NCBI GenBank assembly: GCA_963849955.1 | Contig: CAWKJU010000015.1 | Coordinates: 3,503 to 67,502, forward strand | Direction: 5' to 3' | Origin: CAWFGW01 sp963849955 | GTDB lineage: Bacteria; Bacteroidota; Bacteroidia; Cytophagales; JAAEPT01 | DNA: 64,000 bases | Shown: piece by piece, positions 8,999 to 18,817 of the stretch | Layout: each line of letters begins with the position of its first letter | Numbering within the stretch: position 1 is the stretch's first letter | Position numbers and translations under genes: made by a program | The notes under the pieces: model-generated | What the model saw: only the letters and a program-made list of their open reading frames with translations | The model's database searches: none | What the model was told of the DNA's origin: nothing

Positions 8999-9931
8999 TT
9001 AGCTTATGAAACCTTTCATTTTTTGGAGAAATTTCAATAAAACTGGTAACCTACTAGCTTTTAAAGATATGTATTTTTTTTCTTTACCTCCTAAGCTTTC
9101 ATAAAATTTTGCAACCCCTGGAATCATACTTCCTTCGAAATCTAACACTATATTACTATTGCAATTTTTCCGTATAACATAATCCATAAGCAGGGTCATA
9201 CTTCCATTTTTTTGCCCTTCTTTATTAGATGTTCCTAATAAGAATATAATTCGCTGATTGCGCTTAACAAACAAACCAACGGCACAAATTTCGTGAAACA
9301 CATTATACGCAAAAGATAGTTTTATAGCTGATTTTTCCACCCCCTGTTCATATATCCGCTTCAGAATTTGCCAAAAACCATGATTTAAGCCGTTGATATC
9401 CAACCCTTTTTCTCTCCTAAAAAAATCTATAAAAAAATCTATATTATTAGTTTCTGCTACAAAAACACCTTGTTTTCCTGCTTTTTTTAGATCTCTTTTC
9501 CGATTTAAGCTATAGTCAATATAGATTCTTTCATAGGATGTATTTAAATTTAATTCTAGGTTTAGTCGTTGTCGCACACTGCTATCACTTGTTGCCAATT
9601 TATTTGAAGCATTTAAAGCTATTTCAATTAGAGTGTATCTTTTTTTCAATAGGTCAACAAATGGCTCTAACACTGTATCCTCAGAGTAAAAAAGTCCAAG
9701 CTGCTGACAAAAAGGAGGTTGGACAAGGTATTTGAACCCTACTTTAGACTTCTCAGTTAAGGGAAAAATAGCTGTGTATTTATTTTCTACCTCAATAACA
9801 TAAGCTGCCCAATTAGGCGAAACTATATCCAAATACCATGACTCGGCATACACAATTGGATATTGTGATCTAGCAATACAATCGTCCCATTGCACCTTAT
9901 CAATTTCTTTGTGTTGGAGATAAGTGATCAT
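8999..9931 (-). CDS. FemAB/GNAT-like acyltransferase of unknown substrate
   Basis: A 310 aa soluble protein. The C-terminal half has a GNAT-like core: RKRDLKKAGKQG, then SMTLLMDYVIRKN, and LDFEGSMIPGVAKFYESLGG near residues 270-290, a pattern typical of FemAB/FemX-like acetyl- or aminoacyltransferases. The acceptor is unknown; related proteins act on peptidoglycan precursors or surface sugars. It is divergent from the outer-membrane barrel gene at 10018, leaving about 86 bp for two promoters. Confidence 0.6.
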   Translation of the reverse strand: MITYLQHKEIDKVQWDDCIARSQYPIVYAESWYLDIVSPNWAAYVIEVENKYTAIFPLTEKSKVGFKYLVQPPFCQQLGLFYSEDTVLEPFVDLLKKRYTLIEIALNASNKLATSDSSVRQRLNLELNLNTSYERIYIDYSLNRKRDLKKAGKQGVFVAETNNIDFFIDFFRREKGLDINGLNHGFWQILKRIYEQGVEKSAIKLSFAYNVFHEICAVGLFVKRNQRIIFLLGTSNKEGQKNGSMTLLMDYVIRKNCNSNIVLDFEGSMIPGVAKFYESLGGKEKKYISLKASRLPVLLKFLQKMKGFIS

Positions 9932-10017
9932 TTACTTCATCTTCAATTTATATAAATCAGCAACTGGTGACAGTCATTTTTAGAGATTACTATTATCTTC
10001 ACCCAAAATTTGAGTCA

Positions 10018-11709
10018 ATGTTAAACAAAATACTCCTTTTTACCTTATTTCTAGCCGCTGCAGAAATACTTGCTCAAAGCAATTATGCACAACTTAATAA
10101 TGATTATTATCATTTAGTAGATCGATATCAACTTTTAAGCGACTCTGGGTTTTCTGATTTACACACCTCTTTTAAACCTTATCGTCAGGATTTAATTGTA
10201 AAAACATTACCTCCAATAGATTCAAGTTCTAGCAAATCTGATGTTTTCAATCATCGTTATTTAGAAACAGAAAACAGATTTTATATAGCTGACAGCATCT
10301 CACAATCAGATAAAGCTTTCCTTCATACATTTTACAAGTATAGAAATGATGCTTACAGTGTATCAACCGAAGATTTTAAATTAAGTATTAATCCAATGCT
10401 CTATGTTGGTGCGGGGAAAGAAAAGGGTTCTGAAAGTAGGTTATTTATCAATAGCCGAGGTATCGAGATTGACGGTTTAATCGATAATAAAGTAGGTTTT
10501 TATGCAAGTGCTGTTGAGAACCAAGCAAATTTCCCAAGTTATGCCCTAGCAAGAACTTACGGATATGGAGCGGTTCCTGGCGAGAATTTCTGGAAAGGAT
10601 TTAAAGAAAATGGTGTGGATTTTTTTACTGCTAAAGGTTATATAAGCGTAAATGCAACCAAACATATTGGTGTACAGTTTGGGTATGACAAAAATTTTAT
10701 TGGAAATGGGTATCGATCACTAATTTTATCTGATTACTCGGGAAATTATACTTTCCTAAAGTTAAATACCAAGGTCTGGAAATTTCAATATACAAACTTG
10801 TTTGCTGAAATGAATGCAGATATCATTAGTGATCGCTTCAATGTTCCGGCTGGAAATGTAATTTACCAAAAAAAATTTATGGCACTGCATCACTTAAGTC
10901 TTAACGTGAGTAGACGATTAAATATCGGTGTGTTTGAGTCCGTAATATATGGCCGCGATAATAACTCCTTTGATTTAAACTATATGAATCCTGTTATCTT
11001 TTACAGAGCCATCGAAGGTAATCTCGGTAGTGATGGGAATGTTATTGTAGGTACAGATTGGAATTGGAACCTTACTAAAGGGGTTTCTTTTTATGGCCAA
11101 ATTATCATTGATGAATTTCGACTGGATCGATTCAAAAATAGAGATGGCTGGTGGGGAGAAAAATACGGGGCTCAAGCCGGAATAAAATATTTAAATGTTG
11201 CCGGTATTAATAATTTGGATATTCAAGGAGAAATAAACTTTGTAAGACCTTACACTTATACTCACCGCATAAAGGAAACAAGCTATTCACACTACAACCA
11301 ACCGCTCGCCCATCCCTATGGCGCTAATTTTAGAGAGCTTGTTGGAATCTCCCGATACCAACCATGGCCTCGTGTAACAATAACAGGCAAATTAATTCTT
11401 GCACAACGAGGTTTAGATGTGTTGAATGGAGCTATTGATTATACTGGAAACACAAACTGGGGAGGAAATATTCTTCTACCCAACACCACTCGTGAGCAAG
11501 AAACTGGTAATTCGATAGCCCAAGGTGTGCGTTCAAATATGTTCATGCTGGACTTCTTAATTTCTTATCAATTCAAACATAATTTATTTGTGGATTTACA
11601 GGTTGTGATGAGAGATGAAAAAGTAGAATTAGTGTCTTTATCAAACAAATCGACCTATTCTATGCTTTCTTTACGATGGAATATGCCAACAAGGACGCAT
11701 AACTATTAA
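10018..11709 (+). CDS. RemB/Wzi-like outer-membrane protein
   Basis: A 563 aa secreted protein. The start is placed at the ATG at 10018 rather than a GTG 51 bp upstream, because a signal peptide (LNKILLFTLFLAAAEILAQ) begins there. The rest is rich in alternating aromatic and polar residues typical of a beta-barrel. The layout recalls the capsule-assembly Wzi family and the flavobacterial gliding-associated RemB; this is a judgement by architecture. An ABC exporter and gmhA follow, suggesting a role at the cell surface or with polysaccharide. Confidence 0.6.
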   Translation: MLNKILLFTLFLAAAEILAQSNYAQLNNDYYHLVDRYQLLSDSGFSDLHTSFKPYRQDLIVKTLPPIDSSSSKSDVFNHRYLETENRFYIADSISQSDKAFLHTFYKYRNDAYSVSTEDFKLSINPMLYVGAGKEKGSESRLFINSRGIEIDGLIDNKVGFYASAVENQANFPSYALARTYGYGAVPGENFWKGFKENGVDFFTAKGYISVNATKHIGVQFGYDKNFIGNGYRSLILSDYSGNYTFLKLNTKVWKFQYTNLFAEMNADIISDRFNVPAGNVIYQKKFMALHHLSLNVSRRLNIGVFESVIYGRDNNSFDLNYMNPVIFYRAIEGNLGSDGNVIVGTDWNWNLTKGVSFYGQIIIDEFRLDRFKNRDGWWGEKYGAQAGIKYLNVAGINNLDIQGEINFVRPYTYTHRIKETSYSHYNQPLAHPYGANFRELVGISRYQPWPRVTITGKLILAQRGLDVLNGAIDYTGNTNWGGNILLPNTTREQETGNSIAQGVRSNMFMLDFLISYQFKHNLFVDLQVVMRDEKVELVSLSNKSTYSMLSLRWNMPTRTHNY

Positions 11710-11737
11710 AAAACACCTAAATTGCGTGCCGTTACGC

Positions 11738-13573
11738 ATGAAAAAAAGCACCTACTTCAGAATTCTACTTTTTGCCAAACCTTTTGGAAACATTGTTCCT
11801 GGTTATGTGATATATACCTTGTTATCGATCATTTTTAACATCACCAGTTTTTCCTTTGTAATGCCTATTCTACAAGTGCTTTTTGAAAAAACGAACACAA
11901 AAATTGAAGTAGTTCAACTGCCTGAATTTGAAGTTTCTATTACTTACTTCAAACAGTTTTTTAAATACATTCAATATTATTTAACAGCTGAGAGTGATCC
12001 TCAAACAGTTTTGGCGAGAATTTGTATCATTTTGATGGTTTCAGTAATTCTTTCAAATATTTTCAACTATTTATCCTTACGTTATCTTGGCTTGGTACGC
12101 GCTCGTGTCGTGCGAAATATGCGTAAAAAAGTCTATGAAAAAATAGTAGCCTTACCGATCGGCTTTTTTAGCAATGAGAAAAAAGGAAACATTCTTTCAC
12201 GAATTACCAATGACGTACAAGAAGTAGAAAATTCAGTAATTAGTTCTTTTAACATTTGGTTTAAAGATCCTATTACTATTGTTATTTTGTTTTCGTTGTT
12301 ATTCTACATCTCTGTCAACTTAACTATTTTCACAATCATTGTTTTACCACTTTCAGGTTTAGTGATTGGGGAAATTACTAAACGTCTAAAAAAAGTTTCT
12401 ATAAAAGGGCAGGATGCGCTAGGAAAAATTTTAGGAATCATCGATGAAACGCTTGTTGGTCTACGCATCGTTAAAGCCTTTAATGCCGAAAGTTATATCA
12501 AAGGAAAATTCAATAAACACAACCAAGCCTACTACAACAATGTGTTGTCGATGGAGAATAAAAAACGGTTGTCTTCACCTGTTTCTCAGGTACTTGGAGT
12601 AGGTGTGGTTGCTGGCACCATTTATTATGGAGGTATCTTAGTGCTAAGTGAAAACCCTTCACTGACTATCGCTCCATCGGAGTTTTTTTATTACATACTC
12701 TTGTTAGCTCAAGTTTTAGGACCACTTAAATCAATTGCCAATGCACTAAGCACCATACAACGAGGACTTGCCAGTGGCGACCGTGTATTTGAATTGATGG
12801 ACAGTGTCAACGAAATTACCGACAAAGCTGGAGCGAAAATTATCCAAAATTTTGAATCAGGAATTACCTTTGAGAATCTTCATTTTAAGTATGAAACCGA
12901 AGATGTTTTAAAAGGCATTAACTTAACTTTTGAAAAAGGGAAAACAATCGCCTTAGTTGGTCCATCAGGTGGGGGTAAATCGACCATGATTGATTTAATC
13001 CCTCGTTTTTATGACCCCAGTGAAGGGACTATTAAAATTGACGGAATCAATTTAAAAGACCTAGAAGTCAATTCAATTAGAGACTTGATGGGGGTGGTTA
13101 CCCAAGAGTCTATTTTGTTTAATGACACGATAGCTAACAACATCGCTTTTGGGATTGAAGCTTCAGAAGAACAAATTATTCAAGCAGCTAAAGCAGCAAA
13201 TGCACATGACTTTATTTTAGGAACCGAAGAAGGGTACAACACTGAAATTGGCGATAGAGGTTTAAAATTATCCGGTGGCCAACGGCAGCGAATAACCATT
13301 GCCCGAGCAATACTTAAAAATCCTCCTATTTTATTGCTGGATGAAGCTACCTCAGCATTAGATTCGGAGTCAGAATATTTGGTACAAGAAGCTTTGAATA
13401 ATTTGATGAAAAACCGAACGAGTATTATTATTGCCCATCGGTTGAGTACTATTCAAAATGCCGACTTAATTGTTGTAATCAAGGACGGGGAAATTGTAGA
13501 GAAGGGAACACACCAAACACTTTTACGAGAAAATGGTTTGTACAGTAAATTAAGTGAGATGCAATCTGCATAA
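11738..13573 (+). CDS. msbA: ABC exporter, fused permease and ATPase (MsbA-like)
   Basis: A 611 aa half-transporter that would work as a homodimer in the inner membrane, probably flipping lipid A or another lipid-linked product. The N-terminal part has six membrane helices. The ATPase has Walker A GPSGGGKST near residue 415, a Q-loop, signature LSGGQRQR, Walker B ILLLDEATSALD and the H-loop IIAHRLST. The ATG at 11738 (MKKSTYF) is preferred over a GTG 12 bp upstream. gmhA starts 5 bp after the stop, so the two are co-transcribed. The substrate is inference. Confidence 0.85.
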   Translation: MKKSTYFRILLFAKPFGNIVPGYVIYTLLSIIFNITSFSFVMPILQVLFEKTNTKIEVVQLPEFEVSITYFKQFFKYIQYYLTAESDPQTVLARICIILMVSVILSNIFNYLSLRYLGLVRARVVRNMRKKVYEKIVALPIGFFSNEKKGNILSRITNDVQEVENSVISSFNIWFKDPITIVILFSLLFYISVNLTIFTIIVLPLSGLVIGEITKRLKKVSIKGQDALGKILGIIDETLVGLRIVKAFNAESYIKGKFNKHNQAYYNNVLSMENKKRLSSPVSQVLGVGVVAGTIYYGGILVLSENPSLTIAPSEFFYYILLLAQVLGPLKSIANALSTIQRGLASGDRVFELMDSVNEITDKAGAKIIQNFESGITFENLHFKYETEDVLKGINLTFEKGKTIALVGPSGGGKSTMIDLIPRFYDPSEGTIKIDGINLKDLEVNSIRDLMGVVTQESILFNDTIANNIAFGIEASEEQIIQAAKAANAHDFILGTEEGYNTEIGDRGLKLSGGQRQRITIARAILKNPPILLLDEATSALDSESEYLVQEALNNLMKNRTSIIIAHRLSTIQNADLIVVIKDGEIVEKGTHQTLLRENGLYSKLSEMQSA

Positions 13574-13578
13574 CTATT

Positions 13579-14157
13579 ATGGGAAAAGAATTAATACTTC
13601 AAGAATTAAAAGAAGCAGCAGCCGTATTGGAGAAATTCATTGCTGACGAAAACAACATAGAAGCGATTGAGGCTGCATCTGACCTTATTGTAGCCTCTAT
13701 TAAGGAAGGTGGAAAAGTGTTTTCATGTGGTAACGGGGGATCCAACTGTGATGCCATGCATTTCGCAGAAGAAATGACAGGCCGTTTCCGTCACGACAGA
13801 GAACCCCTTCCAGCTATCGCCATTGCTGATTCGGCACACATCACGTGTACTGCTAACGACTTTGGCTTTGAACGAATTTATTCTCGTTACATTCGAACAC
13901 TAGGTAAAAAAGAAGATGTTTTGCTAGCAATAAGCACTAGTGGCAATTCTGAAAACATCATTATCGCTGCCGAGACTGCTAAACAAAAAGGCATGAAGGT
14001 GGTAGCTTTAACTGGAAAAAACGGTGGCAAACTAGCTGAGTTTGCTGATGTAGAGGTTCGTGTGCCCCATGAGGGATTTTCTGATCGAATTCAAGAAGTA
14101 CATATAAAAATTATCCATACACTAATTCTCCTGGTTGAACAAAAAACTGAGGCATAA
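13579..14157 (+). CDS. gmhA: Phosphoheptose isomerase (sedoheptulose 7-phosphate isomerase)
   Basis: A SIS-domain isomerase of 192 aa making D-glycero-D-manno-heptose 7-phosphate, the first step to ADP-heptose for lipopolysaccharide or S-layer sugars. It shows CGNGGSNCDAMHFAEEMTGRF, the GmhA signature with the metal-binding histidine, and AISTSGNSENII of the SIS phosphate site. It follows the ABC exporter by 5 bp. No other heptose genes lie in the window. Confidence 0.92.
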   Translation: MGKELILQELKEAAAVLEKFIADENNIEAIEAASDLIVASIKEGGKVFSCGNGGSNCDAMHFAEEMTGRFRHDREPLPAIAIADSAHITCTANDFGFERIYSRYIRTLGKKEDVLLAISTSGNSENIIIAAETAKQKGMKVVALTGKNGGKLAEFADVEVRVPHEGFSDRIQEVHIKIIHTLILLVEQKTEA

Positions 14158-14191
14158 ATGGTTTTGTGTTGGATATGATGTTATTATTAAA

Positions 14192-14223
14192 TGAATAAAA
14201 GTTTTAGATTAGACTTTTATTCA
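14192..14223. terminator. Perfect 11-bp inverted repeat between gmhA and comM
   Basis: TGAATAAAAGT and ACTTTTATTCA pair perfectly around a 10-nt loop. It lies 35 bp after the gmhA stop and 31 bp before comM. No clean T-run follows on the plus strand, so it may be a weak terminator, a processing site or an operator for comM. Confidence 0.4.
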
Positions 14224-14253
14224 TTACTGTTTCACATTTTAAAATAGCTTCAA

Positions 14254-15789
14254 ATGCTTGCAAAAACCTATGGCGGTTCCGTTTATGGTGTCGATGCTTC
14301 CATTATCACGGTAGAGACCAACGTTACCCAAGGGACTAAATTTTATATGGTAGGTCTTCCTGACAATGCCGTAAAAGAAAGTGAACAACGGGTGGAGTCC
14401 GCAATTAAACACTATGGTTATTCGTTCCCACGACAAAAAGTAATCGTTAACCTTGCTCCTGCTGATGTTCGAAAGGAAGGTTCCTCTTATGATTTACCGT
14501 TAGCGCTAAGCATTCTTAAAGCTTCAGGACAAATTACTGCTGACGAGCTAGATAAATATATTATTATGGGAGAGCTGTCACTAGATGGTGAACTTCGCCC
14601 AATAAAAGGAGTGTTACCGATTGCCATTAAAGCTCGTAAAGAAGGATTAAAAGGTTTTATTCTACCCAAACAAAATGCTTCTGAAGCAGCCATTGTCAAT
14701 GATTTAGATATTATAGGTGTTGCAACACTGGAAGAAGCAATAGATCATTTATCTGGAATCAGCCTTATTACGCCAACCGTAAAAGACACCCGTGAAATTT
14801 TCCAACATGATGCGCATGCTTTTAGTGTAGACTTTTCTGATGTACAAGGACAAGAATCGGTGAAGCGAGCTTTAGAAGTTTCAGCAGCTGGCGGTCATAA
14901 TGTGATTATGGTTGGTCCTCCTGGATCCGGTAAAACAATGTTAGCGCGTAGAATTTCAACTATCCTCCCTCCCATGACGTTGCATGAAGCGCTGGAGTCT
15001 ACAAAAATCCACTCGGTAGCTGGTAAATTAGGAGAGGGTACTTCATTAGTTGCACAACGTCCATTTTGTTCACCACACCATACTTCTTCTGATGTTGCTT
15101 TGGTTGGAGGAGGAAACATCCCCCAACCAGGGCAAATTTCTTTAGCGCACAACGGCATCTTGTTTTTGGATGAATTACCTGAGTTTAAACGCACCGTATT
15201 GGAGGTTTTACGCCAGCCACTAGAAGATAAAGTAGTCACGATTTCTCGCGCTAAAGCAACGGTACAATTCCCAGCTAACTTCATGTTAGTCGCCAGCATG
15301 AACCCTAGCCCTTCGGGGGAATTTTATTCTACGGACGGCTCGCACCCTGATAGCCCTGCTGCAGTGCAAAAATATCTCAGTAAAATCTCAGGACCATTGC
15401 TCGACCGAATCGATATTCATGTAGAAGTGAACCCTGTTTCTTTTGAAAAAATGACAGGCGACCAAAAGACTGAATCAAGTGAAGAAATTCGCAAACGTGT
15501 AATTGCAGCACGCGAACGACAAATCGAACGGTTTAAAAACACCGAAATCCACTCCAACGCTATGATGTCCGCACCAATGGTTAAAGAGTATTGCAAAATT
15601 AATTCGGCTGGAAAAGCACTATTGAAAACTGCGATGGAACGCTTAGGTTTATCGTCCCGTGCTTACGACCGTATTTTAAAAGTTTCGCGAACAATCGCTG
15701 ATTTGTCAGGCAAAGACGATATCTTAGTAGAACATTTAGCCGAAGCCATCCAATATAGGAGTTTAGATCGTGGGGGTTGGTTGGGGTGA
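14254..15789 (+). CDS. comM: YifB/ComM family Mg-chelatase-like AAA+ ATPase
   Basis: A 511 aa protein of full family length. It has an N-terminal Lon-protease-like ChlI domain, then a Mg-chelatase AAA+ core with Walker A GPPGSGKTM near residue 220 and Walker B GILFLDELPEF near 300, and the C-terminal helical domain. ComM is known as a hexameric helicase promoting branch migration in natural transformation. Homologues are widespread, so competence of this organism does not follow. The ATG start at 14254 is clear. Confidence 0.92.
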   Translation: MLAKTYGGSVYGVDASIITVETNVTQGTKFYMVGLPDNAVKESEQRVESAIKHYGYSFPRQKVIVNLAPADVRKEGSSYDLPLALSILKASGQITADELDKYIIMGELSLDGELRPIKGVLPIAIKARKEGLKGFILPKQNASEAAIVNDLDIIGVATLEEAIDHLSGISLITPTVKDTREIFQHDAHAFSVDFSDVQGQESVKRALEVSAAGGHNVIMVGPPGSGKTMLARRISTILPPMTLHEALESTKIHSVAGKLGEGTSLVAQRPFCSPHHTSSDVALVGGGNIPQPGQISLAHNGILFLDELPEFKRTVLEVLRQPLEDKVVTISRAKATVQFPANFMLVASMNPSPSGEFYSTDGSHPDSPAAVQKYLSKISGPLLDRIDIHVEVNPVSFEKMTGDQKTESSEEIRKRVIAARERQIERFKNTEIHSNAMMSAPMVKEYCKINSAGKALLKTAMERLGLSSRAYDRILKVSRTIADLSGKDDILVEHLAEAIQYRSLDRGGWLG

Positions 15790-15875
15790 AAGAAACCGTT
15801 GAATTGAAATTTATACAAATGCGTTTTGCTATCGTAAGACTCGATTGGGAGTTGGGGGAAGTGTCTTTAATTCGT

Positions 15876-16391
15876 TTATTTCTTACCTATCAAATCCTCC
15901 ATAATGTAGGTTTCTAGTTCTTTTTTATCTTTGAAGGTTCTGCCAAAACCAGTAGCATAGGGGATAAAATCAGGAACATAGCCTCTGGTTTTTTTTACGT
16001 AAGTATATTTTGAATTTACGATAATAGTTGATGTTAAAAACCTATATGACTTCATACCCTCTCTATCGTCATCATTATTGTAAGTCAAAAAATAATAAGA
16101 TTCTTCCTCTAAAACACAATCCGGAGTCACTTCAATTATATTATAATATGGATGAAAAACAGAATAGACATTAATACATTTCCCTATAGGAATATCATGC
16201 ATAGAATCTCTTGCATATATTAAGCTATCTATTTCTACTGTATAACATGTTCCTCCTCGATAGGAAGAATCTATTTTGCATAGATTCTCAGTAAGCGCAG
16301 TTCCTTTAAACACTAATGCTACCTCCTCTTTATTCGGTTGAGTTACATTAGCAGATATACAGAAAGAAAACAGGAAAAAAAGATGAATCAT
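15876..16391 (-). CDS. Small secreted protein coupled to the metalloprotease (unknown function)
   Basis: A 171 aa protein with an N-terminal signal peptide (IHLFFLFSFCISA). The mature part is strand-rich with four or five cysteines and a pattern EVALVFKGTAL, YTVEIDSL, YYFLTYNN. This resembles the NTR/TIMP-like OB-fold module that also seems to open the upstream protease (VVFGKVVSQTC, FILFLSEN). The likeness is visual only. The start overlaps the protease stop by 4 bp, so the two are translationally coupled. It has no T9SS sorting tail. A periplasmic or surface inhibitor or chaperone of the protease is conceivable, not shown. Confidence 0.65.
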   Translation of the reverse strand: MIHLFFLFSFCISANVTQPNKEEVALVFKGTALTENLCKIDSSYRGGTCYTVEIDSLIYARDSMHDIPIGKCINVYSVFHPYYNIIEVTPDCVLEEESYYFLTYNNDDDREGMKSYRFLTSTIIVNSKYTYVKKTRGYVPDFIPYATGFGRTFKDKKELETYIMEDLIGKK

Positions 16392-18811
16392 AGTTTAACT
16401 AGTTTACTTCGGTAAATATTCTCGTTACTTACTAGTTCTATTATATAATTGCCGGAAGGAATATGTTCTAAATCAATATACTGTTGACCGGCTATGTAAT
16501 TGATGTCAAAAACTTTACCGCTAATTGAAACAGCCCTTACTCTGCTTAAAAAACCCGTCACTTTTTCATCTATGTAAACCATCTCATTTGTAATAATATT
16601 TGGTCTTATAGTTAATTTTTGCTCTAACAAATCCTGTTCTACATCAACCACTACACAGTGTAAAAAGTCATTACCAATATTCTCATAAGGACAAGCAGGG
16701 TTGAAGTTAAATGCGCGATCAATTGACAAACTTACATTAGCTCCTTCGATGGTGTAAGGTCCCGAAGTAACACTTCTAAATGACACATTACTATAAAACA
16801 TCAAATGTTCAGAATGGTCAATAGAAAGATCACTATTATTTACATGTCCTAGACCTATCGCATGACCTATTTCATGGAGTATGGTTCCTGTAATATCAAT
16901 TTGATTAGGTCCTCTTTCTATTGGGCTATTCCGATACCAAAATCGTGATTCCAGATTTCTATTAATTATTATGTCACTAAATTTAGTTACGTATTCTATA
17001 CCTCCAGTTGTACAAACTCCCGCTGCGTTAACAGTAGAAGCAATTGCATCTACTTTATTTGGTACTCCTAATCGGAATACATTTTGTTCAAAATCACCAT
17101 CTGCTAAAGCGTATTTATTGCCGTTCATTTCCAGTTCAATACCTATTCCCACGTTACAATTCCACTCTTTTATAGCCTCTACTATAGCGTTTAACAAATT
17201 TGGTTTATCTAAGATTTCCTGTGTAATCTTAAATGTTCTTTTACCGTATATATCATCTGCTACTTTATGCGGTATACCTCTTACTTCATAAGACGAAGTA
17301 GCATTTAATAACGAATATTTGACTATTAACGGTTGGTTAGAAGTATTTTCCCAAATTGCACCGTAGTTTGAAACTTTAAAAGTTCCACTACCTGCTGCTC
17401 CAGTTATCGTTCCTCTTGATTTTGTAAAATGAGAAGGAACGATAACTTGAATCTCATTATCCGACCATGATTTTATATCAGCGTCATCTAATCCACCTAT
17501 AAAGGAGACTCCCCCTACATCTGAATCTCTGAATGATACATTTCCTTTTTTGTCACTCCCTCTTGATTTTCCGAAATTATACCCTTTTATGGTAAGTAAT
17601 GAGTTTGTTCCACCAGTTATTATTCGTGGGGTAAATGATTCTACAACGGGCTTCCCTACCACCTTGTCATACATAGAACCATTATAATCTACGCTGCCAA
17701 ATTCCGACTCTCCAGCCCCAATGCTTGATGTCACGGAATATTCACCAAAAGAAAAATCAGGGATTTCAAAACGAATCCCACTTATTAGGTCAATCGAAGG
17801 TGAAACAACCGAATTGATACGTATTTTAAAGTGCATTAGTTGCTGGGGAGTTGATGTAACATAAGTTAAACCTGTTAAACTTCTATCAGGATAAGCTGAT
17901 AGATTTACCCCCAGAATATTCGGCTTGTCTTCGTTTATATAAAAATTGTAGTTTAACGGCTTATTAAATTCAGTACCACGAGTAAGTTCTAAATTACCAT
18001 TTGCAAATATTTTATCGCCAAAAGCATCATTATTATAATTTATTTGAATTGCGGCACTCATATAATAGGTAGGGGTACTTGAGGAAATGAGAATATCAAA
18101 CTCAACATAGTCATTATTGTTTTCAAATGTATATTTATAATTATCAAACTCTAAGTCGTACGTAACTGTAGCTGCTAACCTCGCTGTACTCATTCTTTTT
18201 CGTTTTCTTGCATACTCTAACCTTGCATTGAACTTCTTTGTATTTGCCTCAATAATTTTTTCAAGCGAATCTGCGGGTAATGGCTCTACTCGTTTAAGCG
18301 TTCTACTTATTATTTTTAGAGGCAAGGAGGTGCATGGGTTCAATCCAAAAAATTTAAATTGATTTAATAATTCTTCTGGAGATTCAAAAACACTACCCAA
18401 ACCTTGAGCATAAGGCATTTCTGTCTCGTTCAGAAATGATATGGCGGAATGTTCATTGAGTGGATAAAACGCCCCTTCATTTTCTGATAAAAATAAAATA
18501 AATACTCCACCTAATCCATATTGTTGTGAATGAGAGTAAGAATGTATTAATCCTTCTAGTTCTCCCCCTAGAGTTTTTACAACTATTGAGTCTCTGGAAG
18601 TCCCCTTTAAATCACACGATACTTCTACTGTGTTATTGGTATAAATAAATCCATTTTCGTCCTTGGCACAAGTTTGTGAAACTACTTTTCCAAATACCAC
18701 ATTACTAGAGTTATGAACAGCTTCTTTGATGTGATAATTGGTATTCACATCAGCTGTTGAGGCGAAAAAATTTAAGGAAAAAGTAATTAAAGTAGCTAAA
18801 AGATGTTTCAT
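16388..18811 (-). CDS. T9SS-secreted metzincin-type metalloprotease
   Basis: An 807 aa precursor. It has a signal peptide, an N-terminal strand-rich module (~30-150), a middle region, an IPT/TIG-like Ig domain (TPRIITGGTNSLLTIKGYNFG), and a zinc protease domain with HEIGHAIGLGH at 646-656 and a methionine turn LMFY soon after. It ends in a type A T9SS sorting domain (SGNYIIELV...SKLVKL). The HExxHxxGxxH motif marks a matrixin-like metzincin; the target is unknown. The ATG at 18809-18811 lies only 6 bp from the left end of an IS982 element, so the native promoter is displaced. Confidence 0.85.
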   Translation of the reverse strand: MKHLLATLITFSLNFFASTADVNTNYHIKEAVHNSSNVVFGKVVSQTCAKDENGFIYTNNTVEVSCDLKGTSRDSIVVKTLGGELEGLIHSYSHSQQYGLGGVFILFLSENEGAFYPLNEHSAISFLNETEMPYAQGLGSVFESPEELLNQFKFFGLNPCTSLPLKIISRTLKRVEPLPADSLEKIIEANTKKFNARLEYARKRKRMSTARLAATVTYDLEFDNYKYTFENNNDYVEFDILISSSTPTYYMSAAIQINYNNDAFGDKIFANGNLELTRGTEFNKPLNYNFYINEDKPNILGVNLSAYPDRSLTGLTYVTSTPQQLMHFKIRINSVVSPSIDLISGIRFEIPDFSFGEYSVTSSIGAGESEFGSVDYNGSMYDKVVGKPVVESFTPRIITGGTNSLLTIKGYNFGKSRGSDKKGNVSFRDSDVGGVSFIGGLDDADIKSWSDNEIQVIVPSHFTKSRGTITGAAGSGTFKVSNYGAIWENTSNQPLIVKYSLLNATSSYEVRGIPHKVADDIYGKRTFKITQEILDKPNLLNAIVEAIKEWNCNVGIGIELEMNGNKYALADGDFEQNVFRLGVPNKVDAIASTVNAAGVCTTGGIEYVTKFSDIIINRNLESRFWYRNSPIERGPNQIDITGTILHEIGHAIGLGHVNNSDLSIDHSEHLMFYSNVSFRSVTSGPYTIEGANVSLSIDRAFNFNPACPYENIGNDFLHCVVVDVEQDLLEQKLTIRPNIITNEMVYIDEKVTGFLSRVRAVSISGKVFDINYIAGQQYIDLEHIPSGNYIIELVSNENIYRSKLVKL

Positions 18812-18817
18812 TTTGTA
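18812..18817. repeat. Left target-site duplication of the IS982-like element
   Basis: TTTGTA here is repeated at 19803-19808, directly outside the two terminal inverted repeats. A 6-bp duplication fits the IS982 family range and shows the element arrived by transposition at this spot. Confidence 0.8.

Noticed and set aside
9967..10017. Longer GTG start of the RemB/Wzi-like gene
   Set aside because: The signal peptide begins at the ATG at 10018; an extra 17 residues before it would block export.
14895..15299. 134-codon minus-strand frame inside comM
   Set aside because: Antisense to the conserved AAA+ core; composition follows the codons of comM.
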